A stretch of 64,000 bases of DNA from contig NC_081412.1 of NCBI RefSeq assembly GCF_030272615.1, positions 345,902,169 to 345,966,168 on the forward strand, read 5' to 3'. The notes beneath the pieces were generated by a model. That model searched no databases. It was not told where the DNA came from and saw nothing but the letters and a program-made list of their open reading frames with translations. The translations under genes were made by a program, and so were the position numbers. This DNA is from Cryptomeria japonica (lineage: Eukaryota > Streptophyta > Pinopsida > Cupressales > Cupressaceae). Below, piece after piece: positions 13,244 to 26,100 of the stretch (the first letter of the stretch is position 1; the number at the start of each line of letters is the position of its first letter).

Positions 13244-14491
13244 GCTCATAAGGCAGTCTCAACATGTCTCTTGGGGCGAAATCATCAGTGATACCCTTTG
13301 TGAACAACTTGCAACAGTTCCTTCCACTGTGACATTCTACATGAACTTATATTTAGTGTATATAGCAACATCACTCAGACACTTCCCTAGTCTTTTTACC
13401 AAGGGTGATCGCTCGCTTATACCCGTTTGGGATTACTATGACCAATTGCCTTTAAGGCCCAACAAATTGCACTACAGGAGGGTCCAAGACGCCTTCTTTG
13501 GTCATTATATGTGCCTGTTTGACAAGACATTAAAAAACAGAAGTGTCAGATGTCGCGTGGGAGAAGGTGAATGAATATGGTTGATTATTCCTTCAATTTC
13601 TAACTTTCACTTACATGAGAGTTGGATGTTACAGTGGCCAGCCATATATGCTTCCTAGATATCCAATTGATAAGATCATTCTTATGGAGTTGGGAAGACA
13701 GACCATAGTTGTACATACACATCAATATGTTAAGCATAAGGTTGGAATGAGAATTTCTACAAATAAACCATTGAAAATTGGCCATTATTCTCTCGTTACA
13801 TCCACCAAAGCCAAGGCCATGGAGATCGAAATGCAAGAAATAAAGCTCAATAGATTCAAGCCAAGAGTAGATTTTGATTACCGAGGCATGAAGGAGAAGA
13901 TCAAAAAGTCATTCACGCATGTGCAGCAAATAGAAGACATTTGGGTTTATCTTCATACAGAAAAGGAGGTTCGTAAGATGGATTATTGTAGACTCACTCT
14001 TGAGCAGATTGTTGACCTAAACTTGGTGAACATTCCTGAAGGAATGATTGATGATGGACAGATACTTGATCCTAAATATGTTGAAAAGAGAGTTGATGAA
14101 GCACCACTTCCATCAATTCAATGGTCACATAAGGAATGTACTTCCATTCTTGATAATTTTCAGTCTATCTTAGCTAACACCAATACTTGGCTCAAGAGCA
14201 ACAATGTTAGACTCGTCAAGATCAAGATTGGGAAAGAAGATGATTCTATAGGACCTGTCAAACTCAAGTTTGAAATCAAAATAGACAACAAGGAAGGTGC
14301 ATCATCTTCAAGCACGAGAATCAAGTTGAGAGTTAGCAGAGCAATGGAACTTCCTCCTGAAGAAGTGACAGTTCGAGGGAAAGAAAAGCCTCGGCTTCAT
14401 ATTCATGTAATTGATGTTGAAGATCCAGAGGAGGAACTACAATCAGATTGTTGGAACCCTAAATTTTGGCAAAATTTAGGGTCCTCTCAAT
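13244..14491 (+). pseudogene. Locus A, duplicated middle part of the unknown family
   Basis: Paralogue of 8,095-9,346. It lacks the N-terminal part because the duplication starts inside the gene. Relative to copy 1 it has a 2-bp deletion near 13,543 (AGAAGAGTG versus AGAAGTG), and TGA replaces TTC at 13,582. From 13,615 to 14,491 the frame is open for 292 residues, through positions where copy 1 has TAG (8,552), TAG (8,747) and TGA (9,227). It contains MLPRYPIDKI (Thr to Ile relative to the other copies), a Lys-rich KIKIGKEDDS block, EGASSSSTR and an acidic end. The last residues come from inserted-element DNA after ELQSD. Confidence 0.7.
14457..14481. repeat. Perfect palindrome at the left end of the inserted element (copy 2)
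   Basis: CCCTAAATTTT (14,457-14,467) and AAAATTTAGGG (14,471-14,481) are perfect inverted arms with a 3-base loop, two to three bases inside the presumed TG end of the insert. In copy 1 (near 9,307) two bases of the right arm have changed. Confidence 0.7.
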
Positions 14492-14650
14492 GAGATAATT
14501 CAGTGGACACCCATAAAAATGCACTCATAGATCTTGCTCTTGGTAAGAAATTTGACCTTGCAGTTAGGCTTACCACTTATAATTAAGCATGATTATCCAT
14601 ATTGAGCTCCCCACTATCAAATTTAATACCTCTCTCAAACAACAAAATTT

Positions 14651-15190
14651 ATGGTCCACACCAGTTGGAGTCGCACAACCATTCCGAGTAGCCATTTTCA
14701 AGGATTAATATCTTTCACGAGTCTTCATACTAATCTATTTGTCCCAATCAATTCCCCTATCAACAAAGTATTCCTATACCAATTTGCAAATCCTCACTAC
14801 CTAATTTGCTATTTTCCTTTACCCATATCATTTGCAATTTATTTCATTTCTTCATTAAAAACTATTACAAGTGGCCCTTTGTTTGAGTTCATATGTTGCA
14901 ACCTGGCGATCCCAATATCGAACCAGTTGTTCCCTGCAATTCTCCATACCATTATGAACCCCTGTGCAAGTTTTGGGAGCCATAACAATCCATTTGATAT
15001 TTTTTCTAAGCTTAAACCAATTGCAATTTATGCAAATATAAAACTTGTACAAAGTGAAAATCAATTGTGGAGCCTACTTTGGAAATTAATATCTTTCACC
15101 TTAGAAGGAATTTATCAGAGTTGTCAGTTGCATTGCAATATCTTGTTAAATGTCTACATGATTTCCAACTTTCATGACCTCATGATATGA
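14651..15190 (+). other. Open frame of 179 codons in the inserted element, not recognised
   Basis: This is the longest open frame in the insert. Copy 1 carries the same stretch at 9,504-9,943 but is broken there by frameshifts and stops. The product is rich in Ile, Leu, Phe and Asn with no catalytic motif or zinc knuckle that I recognise. It may be a decayed piece of an element protein or chance. Confidence 0.25.
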
Positions 15191-15937
15191 TTTGGATAGT
15201 TCTTTGGATTGATTCCAGATACAAAAATCATGATTGAACACTTTTCACAAAATGTTAGAATGCACGATTTGATAATGTTTAAATCAGTTCATGACCACAA
15301 AATTATTCCAAATTGTTCCCCTCACATGTTCAAGTGGATTTATCAGGGAAATACATTAGAACAAGGTATGAAGTGTTAGCTTGAGAAGAATGATTTATTT
15401 GATCATCAGATCAGGTTGTTACTGTTACAAGTTCATTAATGAAGGACATGAATGAGGTAAATATTTTTGCTTTTCGGAAGCTTGATAATTTAGATCATTT
15501 GTTTTAAAGTTTCAAATGAGTACATTGTATGTGGGGTAAATGTGGCTCCCACGAGGGTAGAGCCCAGCATAAAGTTCCACGAGGGGACCCAATTTACTTT
15601 GTTACTGTAAAATATTATTTCATGTTTTCATTTAAATCACCTTGTGATTTGAATATCAATATGTGAAGATTAAATAATTAACCTTTAAAAGATTAAAAGG
15701 AAACATATATTCTCATAAAGAAAATTGAGGCATGATAGTGGGACCCGGCTAAGATTGGCACATTTAAGGAATGATGCTTAAAAGGACTCAAAGAGAGAAA
15801 ATTAATTTTTTTTTATAAAATTATTAAAGAAAATAAATAAGGGCTCCAAGAAAAATATGATATTGAAGTTTCATCAAGGAAAAACATAATTCCATCGAAT
15901 GGATGTTGCCCTAACTAGCACCAATGTTATCAAAATG

Positions 15938-16051
<114 letters not shown>

Positions 16052-18423
16052 CAAAAATTTAAACAGTGGGCCCATACCACATCAGAATAACTAATGCTAT
16101 CGCTTTGAGTCCAAAATTCCATTCCGATGAAGCATGTTATACCGATAAGAAAAAATCTCAGAATACGATATATGAACTGTTTGAAAGGTCGATCCAAAAA
16201 TATAGTCTCCAAATTGTCACAGGATATGTATGAAATGTATTTGGAAGGAACTCTTGAGTAAACTCATACAAAAGTTATATATGCAAATGTGTAAGCATAA
16301 CACAGCCCACAAACTATTCAATTCCCTCAAAGAACTGCAGTCTAATGGAATACACTAAACACAGGAGAAACACAAATTGAATTTATTGAGAAACGATAGA
16401 AACCTCCAAGTGAATGCAATTAGCAAGTGTAAGACTAAATTTCATGAAGAAGATATATTAGTGAAAGATGAATATACTTTCATAAAGAGATTTTGATAAG
16501 TGAAAAACATAGTAGCCAAGTAAAAGTGTTTCACTTAAAGAAGGTAAACGTGTGAAGATTAAGTGGGTGTGAAGTTACAAATAAAATTATATGAGAAAAC
16601 AATCAACCAAGGGTAATTAATGAAAACTTTTCAGAAAAGGTTTTTCACATTTAAAAGGCTATAACCTCACAACATGCTACAACTCCACAATATGCACAAG
16701 ATAAATGTGTTGGAATAGTTTGAAAGGTTTTAATTTTTTTTTTAAAACATAACATAAAAACCCGTCATATTGTGATCAAATATGTTCATTCATGAAGATA
16801 AATTTGTCAAAATGGTTTTCTCTAGAACATTTTGAGATTTTTAATTTCGTTAAGAAATGAAAAAGTTATGGACATTTTATCAAAACTACTTTTCAGCAGA
16901 AAAAATTGTCAAATAATAATTTGATAAAACCTCTCAATTGAAGATGGACAAAATATTAAAGATGGAAGAGGTAATAGTTTTAAAAGATTTGAGAAGGATA
17001 GAAGTATTCTACCCAAATTATTTGCTTCAACATTTTACAAGACTTGAAGGGAAATAATAATGAATCATCTTTAATTAGTCTACAAGTTAAGTAAATATGA
17101 AAACTGAATATGGGAAGGTGAAATCTTCACGATAAATTACCCTAACGAAAGAATGAAGATGAGTAAAGTGTTTTCTCTTAGGGTTGGATGACTTTATATG
17201 GAAAATATAAATATTTTAGGGAAATCTCATAAAGCTAAAATGGAGTGGGAATAATAACTTAATTGGTGAAAAGATGGGTGAAGTATTTCCACTTGATTAT
17301 GAAAGGGAAGAATTATTTTGAGAAAAATAAAATCATTTCAAAAGAGTTTTACATGGTGAATGTTATAAAGTGTATTATGATACTTTGTTAACATCCACAT
17401 AAAATCAGGTCAGAAAAAATTATTTCATTGTGGGGTGAAAAATGAGAAACATTTTTACTTGATTGATGAGAAGTGGGTAAAGTGTTCAATCAAGGAAAAT
17501 ATTTTATCGATGACCAAGAAGAGTATGATAATTCATAGTGGACATTTTAAAATATTTTTTCCATAAGAAATGCATTATGGTATTTTCTCATTTTCAATAC
17601 CCACAATTTGTGAAAGGAAGGATTATTTTTCAAGTGAAAATTATTACGAGAAGTTGTTAGTGAAGGAGAGCTATCATAACTATCTTCACGAAATACAAAT
17701 GGACTAAAATTAAAATATTTTTAACCTATTAGAGATGGTTAATCAAATGGAAGATTGCATCGCTCAAAGTGAAGGGTTACAACCCTAAAATGTAATATAT
17801 ATATGTAACATTAGAAAGGGAGGAGAATTAAGAAATAGATGTACAATATACTCTGGCAATTTTTTGTAACTTTCAAAACTCTATCAATATAATCAACTGT
17901 TTTTTCCTTTACATATGTGTTGTGAGTTGTTTATTTCAATTGGCAGTTGTTCTGTGATATTGTCTCATAGAAGATAAGGTTGCTTGTATCTTCCTAGTGA
18001 AGTTTATTTTCTTGCTGCTATTAATTTGAATAAAAAGCCTACTTGTGGAATGTAACCATTCCTTGTAAGCCTTCCTTGAATGGTCTCTTAAAGTAAGGGT
18101 TAAATTCATTCGAGAAAATTATAGCATAAGACTATTAAAATGGATCTTTTTGAGGAAAGGTGACTGACAGATCTACCTGGGGAGTGATTTAAAAATTGTC
18201 TCATAGAAGCATACATTAAGTCTTGTTGAAGTAATAGATTATGTGGCCCAAACAAGAGGAAAGGCACTGATCATTCATAAACAACAACTTTTTACCACAT
18301 CAATTACCTTTACTTTAAAGCAATAGGAATAGCTGAGTAGGATATATAAAATCAATTAGCAGTAGTGAATACATATAAATTTCAAGCACAAAAATCGAAT
18401 AGCTTTCACAACAACAATCTTGA

Positions 18424-20271
18424 ACTCATCTAAAAGCCACCTATCCTAGGAACCTATGCCATTTTGAGATAGGGAAAGATTTAGATCAAGACACTCAATC
18501 TTCTATAAAGAGCATTGGTCATCAAAAGTGACTAGTGAATAGGTATACCCGCCTAGATCTTGCAGAGCCTAAAGTGAGGGAGTTAGTAACCAAATAGGTT
18601 CACTCTACAAGTTGGCCAGGTCAATTGGAGGGTTTGATCATAGGAGTTGACATCTCCTTAGAACCTATCCAATCTGTTGATTTGAGATCCAACACAGATA
18701 ATGCTCCCAAGTCACCCATTTCAGAGCCATCTCATGAAGTTCCCTCTCAGATTCCTTTAGAATTACCTATGTCTTCTCTTGATGCGAATGTGGATGCTTT
18801 TTCCACTATTCATATTGTTCCTGTTTCAGCAAGAGAATCTCCTCATAGGGTTATTCCGTTTTCAGCAGCAAAACCATCTCTTGATCATCCTCAAGAGAAT
18901 TTGATGAATATCTTTGAGGATAATCATGCGTATGCCCCTTTGTTAGAGATTGATACTTTTTCTTCCAGTTTTAATGAGTTCATGATGCAGTCATCAGGTT
19001 CTTTGGTTAATGAGCAGTTTAAAGTTGTTGTTCAAATAGTAACTTCTCCCTGGATGACGACTATCATTCAAACAGAAACTGCTTCTCCCTCACTTTTAGC
19101 TGTTGCTCAAGGAGAATTGATGGCTTTACTTCCATGGCTTAGTTCTTTTACACCTAAAAGAAAGAAGCAAGAAATCTCTCCTGACATCTTTGATTTCCAA
19201 CATCTCAAGCAATCAAAACCCAAGGTTGCCAAAAGAGCTAAGATGATTTCAAGGGTAACATTTAATAGTAACAGAATGAAGGTGGCTGAAATTGTTGAGC
19301 CAATTGTAAACAAGCCACATGAAGAGATGCAACCTGCTGATTACAGGAACACAAGGGTGGAGTTGGGCAAGCAAACACATGAAGTGGTCAAGCATGATGC
19401 TCAACATTTTTTAGCCTCATTGGTGTAGCGGTATGATGAACTTCTAGCAAAGAAGAATAAGCTAGAAGAGGAAAATGTGCAACTTGTTGCATCAATTCAA
19501 AAGATCACCAAGTCTTCTAATGAAGGGGATAATCCTTCAACTTCGTCAAATGCAAAAGAATCAATCCAAGGAGTTGAAAGAGCTACTCAAAAGGTACAAG
19601 CATTGGATTCTTGGGTAGATCAGCTTCATGATTTATGTACCCAAGTGTTAAAAGATGTGTTCCAAATGATGGTCAAGTTGGAGACCATTGAAGAAAATTT
19701 AAACCAGGCTTTTGATGTTTTCAAACAAAACCTAGAAAAAGTTGAAGACAATTTGATGGTTTGGCACAAGATGCCTCAAGAAAAGTTGAATGTTCTTCAA
19801 GAAAATGACATTATTCCTTCCAGAGTCATGTATTTAGAATTCGAAGAACTCTTGGAGAACAAAGTCCTCGTTCTCAAGTCACTCATTGAGGATATTGATG
19901 ATGCCATGAAATTACGCACTGAAGCTTTGCAAGATGTTTCTCATTTTGAGAAAACCTCTTGTAATATTATGGATCAGGATGGAGAATTGTTGCCAGAAGA
20001 AGTTCTCTTTGATCTACAGATGAAGATTCATCATGAATGGAGGAATGAACAATTTTCAGCTGTATCGATTCAAGCTTTGGTGAAATACCAAATCTTATTC
20101 CAGGAAATTTAGTCTTCTCTTGAGAAGAACAACATTACAATCCTTCATTGCAGCGTTGTTATTGTGAAAACCATGATCGTTGCGAAGAATACTCATGAAC
20201 CGAATCTCGACGAACTGCAAATGATCATCTAGAAGTTGGAAGGGTTCATGGCCAAACATGTTGTAACATAA
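18424..20271 (+). pseudogene. Locus A, 3' part: linker and C-terminal coiled coil of the unknown family
   Basis: One reading frame runs from about 18,424 to a TAA at 20,269. It is broken only by in-frame TGA at 18,529 and TAG at 18,595, 19,426, 20,110 and 20,230, with no frameshift. The first half is a Ser/Pro-rich linker followed by a basic patch (TPKRKKQ) and a KPHEEMQPADYRNTRVELGK segment that aligns with KPADQITLADYSITTIPIGR of locus B. The second half is coiled-coil-like (KKNKLEEENVQLVASIQK; LETIEENLNQAFDVFKQNLE). This is the downstream continuation of the 5' part at 7,435-9,346, separated by the insert and duplication. The family role is unknown; coiled coils suggest oligomerisation. 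Confidence 0.65.
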
Positions 20272-20540
20272 GTGTTTTTCAACACTTAGTTGTAGTCTCA
20301 AATTTGTGATTTTAGTATTGTAGTTTCCTTTTTGACAAGCTTACTTGTAAAAACAATTTTGTAAATTGCAAGCTAAGTCGTTACTTGCATTTTTGTAATT
20401 ACAAGTTTGCTAATTAAAAGTCAATTTAGAATAGGACTTGTAATTTTGAATAAGTCTTAGTAGTTGAATAAGTCATGGTAGTTGAGAGAATTTCTCAAGT
20501 TAGTTGAGATCTTCCCACCTTTTTCTCAAGACTCCTCTCC

Positions 20541-20613
20541 TATAAATACTTGAGAGGGTCTTTTGTAAAATGGATCTTTCGAAAGCAAGCAAGTAAACTC
20601 TGCTAAATTTACA
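20541..20613 (+). promoter_or_regulatory. TATA-like box and conserved block downstream of locus A
   Basis: TATAAATA at 20,541 lies 270 bp after the end of the reading frame. It is followed by TTTTGTAA (20,560s) and GCAAG...AACTCTGCTAAATTTACA (20,585-20,613). Locus B has the same order (TATTTAAG, TTTTGTAA, GCAAAAGCTCTGGCTAAATTTACA) at 61,132-61,205, at nearly the same distance from its stop codon. A TATA box after the gene is what a 3' LTR (U3-R) would show, but no matching 5' copy was proven. Confidence 0.5.
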
Positions 20614-21773
20614 ACAAAAAAGATTGTGTTTTTTATGTGTAAATTGAAGTTGAAAGAAATAGAAGAAGATTGCTCAAGGATTGAGACTTTGTGCTAAATA
20701 TTTTGAGTTTATGTTCATATTATCTTTCTTGCTAGTGTTTCTATAAGAGCTTAATCAAATTTGATTTGTAGACTTTGTGTTGCAAGTATTGGAGATTAAT
20801 ATCAGTTAAGAGTAGATATTTTGTTGAGAGAAGTTGTAGGACTTTGTGTCTACACTTGTTCTTGAAAGAAAATAGAACTAAATTTTGTGATAAGGAATAG
20901 TTGGGAGACTTTGAGCTCACACTAGTTTTTGTTGTTTCATGTAGAGAAGAATAATATGTTTCAGATATTGTGTTGTCATACTTTGTTCTTGTTATCATTA
21001 ATATAGAAAATGGTAGATAGGATTTCACATATTCAAGACTTTGAGCTTGATATTGTTGTACCGTCCCAAAGGAAGTGACGGAAGTCTTTGTGCTTTCAAG
21101 AAACTTCATTTCCTTTCTCTCACTTTGTTTTATAACTTGTTACTGTTGTTATTTTTAGTTGCTATCACTTTTCTGTGAAGAAAAAAATATATAGTTTTTC
21201 CTGAAGGAAGAAGAAAAAACTGTTGTCTTCCCTGTTTTTAGTTTAAGAATAGTTTATAGATAGGGGGAGCCTTCCCTTAATTAGGAGAGTATCATACTCA
21301 CACGTTGTGGCTGAAACCACAATTTTGTACATCCTCCAGGTGTACAGGATTTTCAACTAACAAGATTGAATTTTGTTGGAAGTTGTAAATTTGAGAATTA
21401 TAGAAAATTGCAATTAAAATTATCAATATAATGAGCGACTCTTTGTTAGCATTAATATGCTTGTGTTAATTAGTCATGAATTATAGAGTTGACATCTACG
21501 CACGTCATGTTTATTTATGTGCCTCTCATGTCAAGCTTCTTAGATAGTTAAAGATATAATGAGTGGCTAGGATAGAAGCCCTTATGTTAGATATTATACA
21601 AAGCTTTCCAAGTCAGAGCTTCTAAATTTGTGTACACTAATAAATTCACATTTTTCTCCATTACCTTTTAACTCATATGGTCCTAAAGTAGGTTCTTTCT
21701 CCTCCATCTTGTATCATGAACTTACACCCATCATTCTATAAAATGTACATAATAAGGGCGGAATGGTCGAGGC
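20614..21773. other. AT-rich sequence after locus A, no gene seen
   Basis: The stretch repeats phrases such as GACTTTGTG and GACTTTGAGC between about 20,680 and 21,090, giving a loosely periodic texture. No coding region is supported. Confidence 0.4.
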
Positions 21774-22597
21774 CATAGTTGAAACACTCAAACTCGATAA
21801 TATATTTACTCAGTAAGCCCCAAAAATTTAAAAACTCGAGACTAAACAAAAACTTAGGGAAAAACTTGACAAATTTATCAAACATTTGAAAATACATAAA
21901 TTTTTAAACATATTCTTCAAAAACACATTAATAAATCTATAGAACATAAATCAAACTAGAGTTTGATACATATCATGACCATAAAAAGGGTTCAACCTTG
22001 AATACATATGAACCATCAAATCCAGAGTATCATAATAAGTGTCATATGAGAAATATTGTTTTTCATCCTCCCAACGAAAATCAACCATCAAATGTAGATT
22101 TCAACAAATATCATATTATCGACCATCGATCTACCACAAGCAAAGTATAGCCATAAATCTAGTAACAAGAATAATAATGATTATTATTTATCAAAATATA
22201 ATGGTAAGCTGATTTGCAAGCACTAAGAAAGAAATTGTTAATGCTTGCAAATCAGCTTACCATTTTCATGCAAGGGCCAAGCAGATAAAAGGCACAAGAA
22301 AACCTCTCATATTGTGCTTCTAGTCATGTACCCTAAGTTGCCAGTCATCCTCAATCGTGTCCTGAAAATGCTTGAAATCACATTAAAATTTTAATGTTTG
22401 GTAGAAAAGAAGTTAAAAAGGTTTCGAAAAGATTTGGATAAGTTTTAATGCCTAAATCACAAATTTTTGAGTATTTGATGACATCTCATGCAAAAGTTGC
22501 TGTGAGTTTTTAAAAAAACCAGAAACAAATTTTTCAGCAAGTTACCATTGATTTGGATCGCAAATTTTGCAAGTACTCGCAGAGTCTTGCAACTATG
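21774..22597. mobile_element. hAT-like non-autonomous element (CATAGTT...ACTC ends)
   Basis: The left end reads CATAGTTGAAACACTC. The reverse complement of the right end (22,575-22,597) reads CATAGTTGCAAGACTC, giving an imperfect terminal inverted repeat. The interior is AT-rich and noncoding and holds a 23-bp foldback at 22,200-22,264. A related element lies at 29,095-30,265 and a related left end near 43,291. No 8-bp target duplication is visible, so the borders or class remain uncertain. Confidence 0.5.
22200..22264. repeat. Perfect 23-bp foldback with a 19-base loop
   Basis: Arms 22,200-22,222 and 22,242-22,264 are exact reverse complements (core GGTAAGCTGATTTGCAAGCA). It lies about 670 bp beyond the DDRGK1 stop codon, near the middle of a hAT-like element. 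A transcript through it would form a strong hairpin. Confidence 0.9.
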
Positions 22598-22934
22598 CTC
22601 TTGATGATAATCATGTGTTAGCTCCATGGCACGGCATGGCACAGTTCCAAATACATTTTTTCAGACAAGGTAAAAAACATAGCTAGAGTAACATTTGAAG
22701 TGTGCATACACAACAAAATGAATTTTGACAAAGTTGCAACTGCTGCAGACTGTCTGTGTTGATCCCCTTTTAACTTATATGTAGTTGACTTTGATGATGA
22801 ATGAATCCATAGTACATTGCACAAAGTTTCTAATGTAGACCTTAAGTACAAAGGTCCGAAACATGCAAATGACTTTGGGAGATAATTTCAGCCTCACAAA
22901 TATCCAGATGAGTAATGATAATCCCAGATGAATG

Positions 22935-23170
22935 TTATGTAACAGTGATTGCGTTTGACTCACTGTTAACATTGTAATCTTCATTCAATTTCATAGGAAC
23001 TTTATCAAGATCCAACTCTGGCTCCAGAGCAATGAATTCATTTGATTTACTCGCCAAATGAGCAATGCTTACCCTCCCCTGTCTCTTGATGTAGTCTGCA
23101 ACAACCTTCATTTCCTCTAAAGAAATATATATGTATTTGCCTCTATCATCCATAACTCCATAGAGACGAC
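22935..23170 (-). CDS. DDRGK1: DDRGK1 terminal coding exon
   Basis: Preceded by acceptor TTTTTTCAG. It completes a Gly codon and encodes RLYGVMDDRGKYIYIS and the rest of the winged-helix-like C-terminal domain. The acidic tail (LEPELDLDKVP) ends at a stop at 22,935-22,937. Confidence 0.95.
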
Positions 23171-26100
23171 CTGAAAAAATTTCACCTTCTTAAAGTGTAA
23201 GAATTTCTTTCTTTTCCTTACAACTAATATCCTAGTTAATAAAACAGAGGTAAATTTGGAACGTGTACGTTTTCCACAATGAAATTTCAGTATGTTACTA
23301 GAGTACCTATTGTAATGCTCACTTACCCATTTTTTCCAAGGCAAATATTCGGTTGATGCAGTCCTACAAAACAAAAAACAATTAAGAAACACAATAATTG
23401 GTTACAATAAGTTACAGCCAATATTGCATAAGCTTCTTTCTGATAGTCTTTTCCCAGATATACTTTGCTGTTACATTATTTAACAACTTGCACAAGCTGA
23501 TCTTTCAAATGTAATTTCCTTGAATATTGACAGAAAGGAGCAGACAGTTTCAACCAGTGCCTAGAGGAAAGAAGCGAATTACAGATTAAAAGTTGTGGTA
23601 CCAAGAATTGGGGGCATTTCAATAAAATATAGCTGAAATTCTTTGAGTTGCTTATGTAATTTCACCACTTGATTGTTTGAATTTGTGATCCATGAGATTT
23701 GACTAGCAAAGTTAGCCTCTTTTCACTTCCTCATTTTGGATTTTATTAGGATGGATTTCAAGGAGTCCAAAAATTAATTAGTGTCAATTTATGCACCTTC
23801 CCCATCAATATGATCAATTCATACTTCCATGTCTTTTACTATTTTTCTGAACTTCTTCACAAAGTATCGGCTAAAGTAAAACAAACAGCTGGCTGAAATC
23901 AAGGAGCAGGAAGCATGCTTATTAACATCCTTTCAATTTTTGTATATTTAACATTTCCAATTTAATGCAATCATTTTTGTATTACACGAGGTATTGTCAG
24001 CCTCAGATTTGAAACAATCAATTAAACTATAAATACTTAATTGGAAATCAGCTAATCAGGACATTTTTGTTTGAGACTTTCTTTGCACCTTGCAGTCAAC
24101 TCAGAGATTTTTTTGAGATGACTTAAAATGTAGAAATTCAAAATTTTAATTTCCTTAAATTTTAGTTGCTATCAGCATTTTTTAATTCAGTGGAGGTTTT
24201 CACACTAAAACCAAAAGAAAAATAAAATTAGAGGAAAGAAAGCATAAGCAATTAATCAGTGAAATCCTAGTAGTTTTACTACTTATTGTTTGTAAAAATC
24301 TGATTATGTCACTACCATAGTCAGAAATTGAGATTCTCAGTGCTTCCCTCAGTCATTATGCAAGCCCATTCTCAATTGGCTCGTTTAAGCATTGTGGTTT
24401 CCCATTTGGTGATCCCTTTCTCTTGAATACAGCTTAAGATTTTCTATGAGTGTAACCATGACCACATAACCATGAATTTGATAAAGATCATTTGTTTCAC
24501 TTATAGGCCCTTAACAGGCCAACTCTATTTATACTCAATTGTGAATTATGATATGAAATGCAAAAGTATGATTGAGTGATGTCATCTCATATATGCAAAA
24601 CTTGCAGAGTACTCATGAAACTCGTGAGTCAAAACCTGCAGCAAGTATCTCGTCAGCAGATTCTTCAAAAACTCACAACATTTTTTGGTATAAAACTTCT
24701 CAAAAAATCGTTGTAATCATTTTAGCCACCTAAAGTTGAAAACATTTGTGATTTTTGCATTTTGGGCATGAGAATACATAGTTTTTTTGCATTTGGGGTG
24801 ACAATTGAAGCAACTTAGGGCATACAAATATGCAAGTTTTCTTTGGAATTTATCTATCACTTTCAAATGACTTTATCCAAAAAATTTACTAGTCACTTTC
24901 AAATGACTATATTCTGAAAATTGTAGAAAATGCAAATATGTAATATGTCTGTGACTTAAAATTAATCAGCAGTCACTTCCAAAGTTTCAAACAATTTTAA
25001 GAATTTTTCATAATGTTTGCTGGATTCCTTTCTTTGCAGGCTGTAGTTTTCACAATTTAATATCCTTGATTCCTTTCTATGGTGAAGCCTAAAATTGTTG
25101 AAAACTTGAAACTCGAAAGTGCTGAATTTCACAATTATAGTTCAAGCCTGCAGGTATATGAACAATTTTGATTAAAACTTGAAACTAAAAAGTGTTGAAT
25201 TTCACAATCATACTGATACCTTTAGAGAAGGAAATGGAGCTTATGCCACTTATCTTCATTACTAAAATTTATTGGCGAAAAGAATCAGTGTTCTTAATCT
25301 GCCTCTTTCAACCATGTTTATCTCACTTTTGGTGCCAATAGATCTCTTTACTAGCATAGGTTTCCTTACCCTATATGGCACCATTCCAAACCTACCTCTT
25401 GCATTTTGGAGTTGAGATCTTCTATTTTTCCTTCCAGGTCTTTCTTCTCTTGAAAATTATTTTTGAAATTATTAAAATTCCAATCTTTTAGATTATTTTT
25501 CATACATCTGTTCTATTGATTCACCTAACACATCTTAAAAAATGTTGATCATTTTCTATAACTGTCATGCTAACTAGAACAGTCAACGCACTGATAGTCA
25601 CCCAATGGCCAATATAGCACTCCAAGAAGAAATGCTCACCTGAAGGGCAAACTGATTTACCATGTCCTCGTGCATTCTTAGTAAGAGACAAAATATAACC
25701 TCTTATTGAAATGATATGAAGAACAAATAAAACCAACTCATATCACATACTTATAGATGAAGCAAAATACACAAGTAACACATGGCACAAGTCTTAAAGA
25801 AATAGAACTGAACCAATATTGTATTAATTAATAAAATATTGGATTGCATCTACAATGATATGTTTAAAACTTTAATGACATCAATAACAACCACCACGTT
25901 CTAATTAAGTGGTTACATCTATATATAAATTACCAAAGGTCTCCTGTCAGGGAAACATACTACAAATCTGGAAGACAATTACACCCAACATAATCACTAC
26001 ACCAGTCTTGAATAAATCCTAAATCCACCATGGCATTCTGATGTCACCAACACAAAATGTACCATGTTGCTCAACCCTCATGGAAGGTCATCACTGTTGG

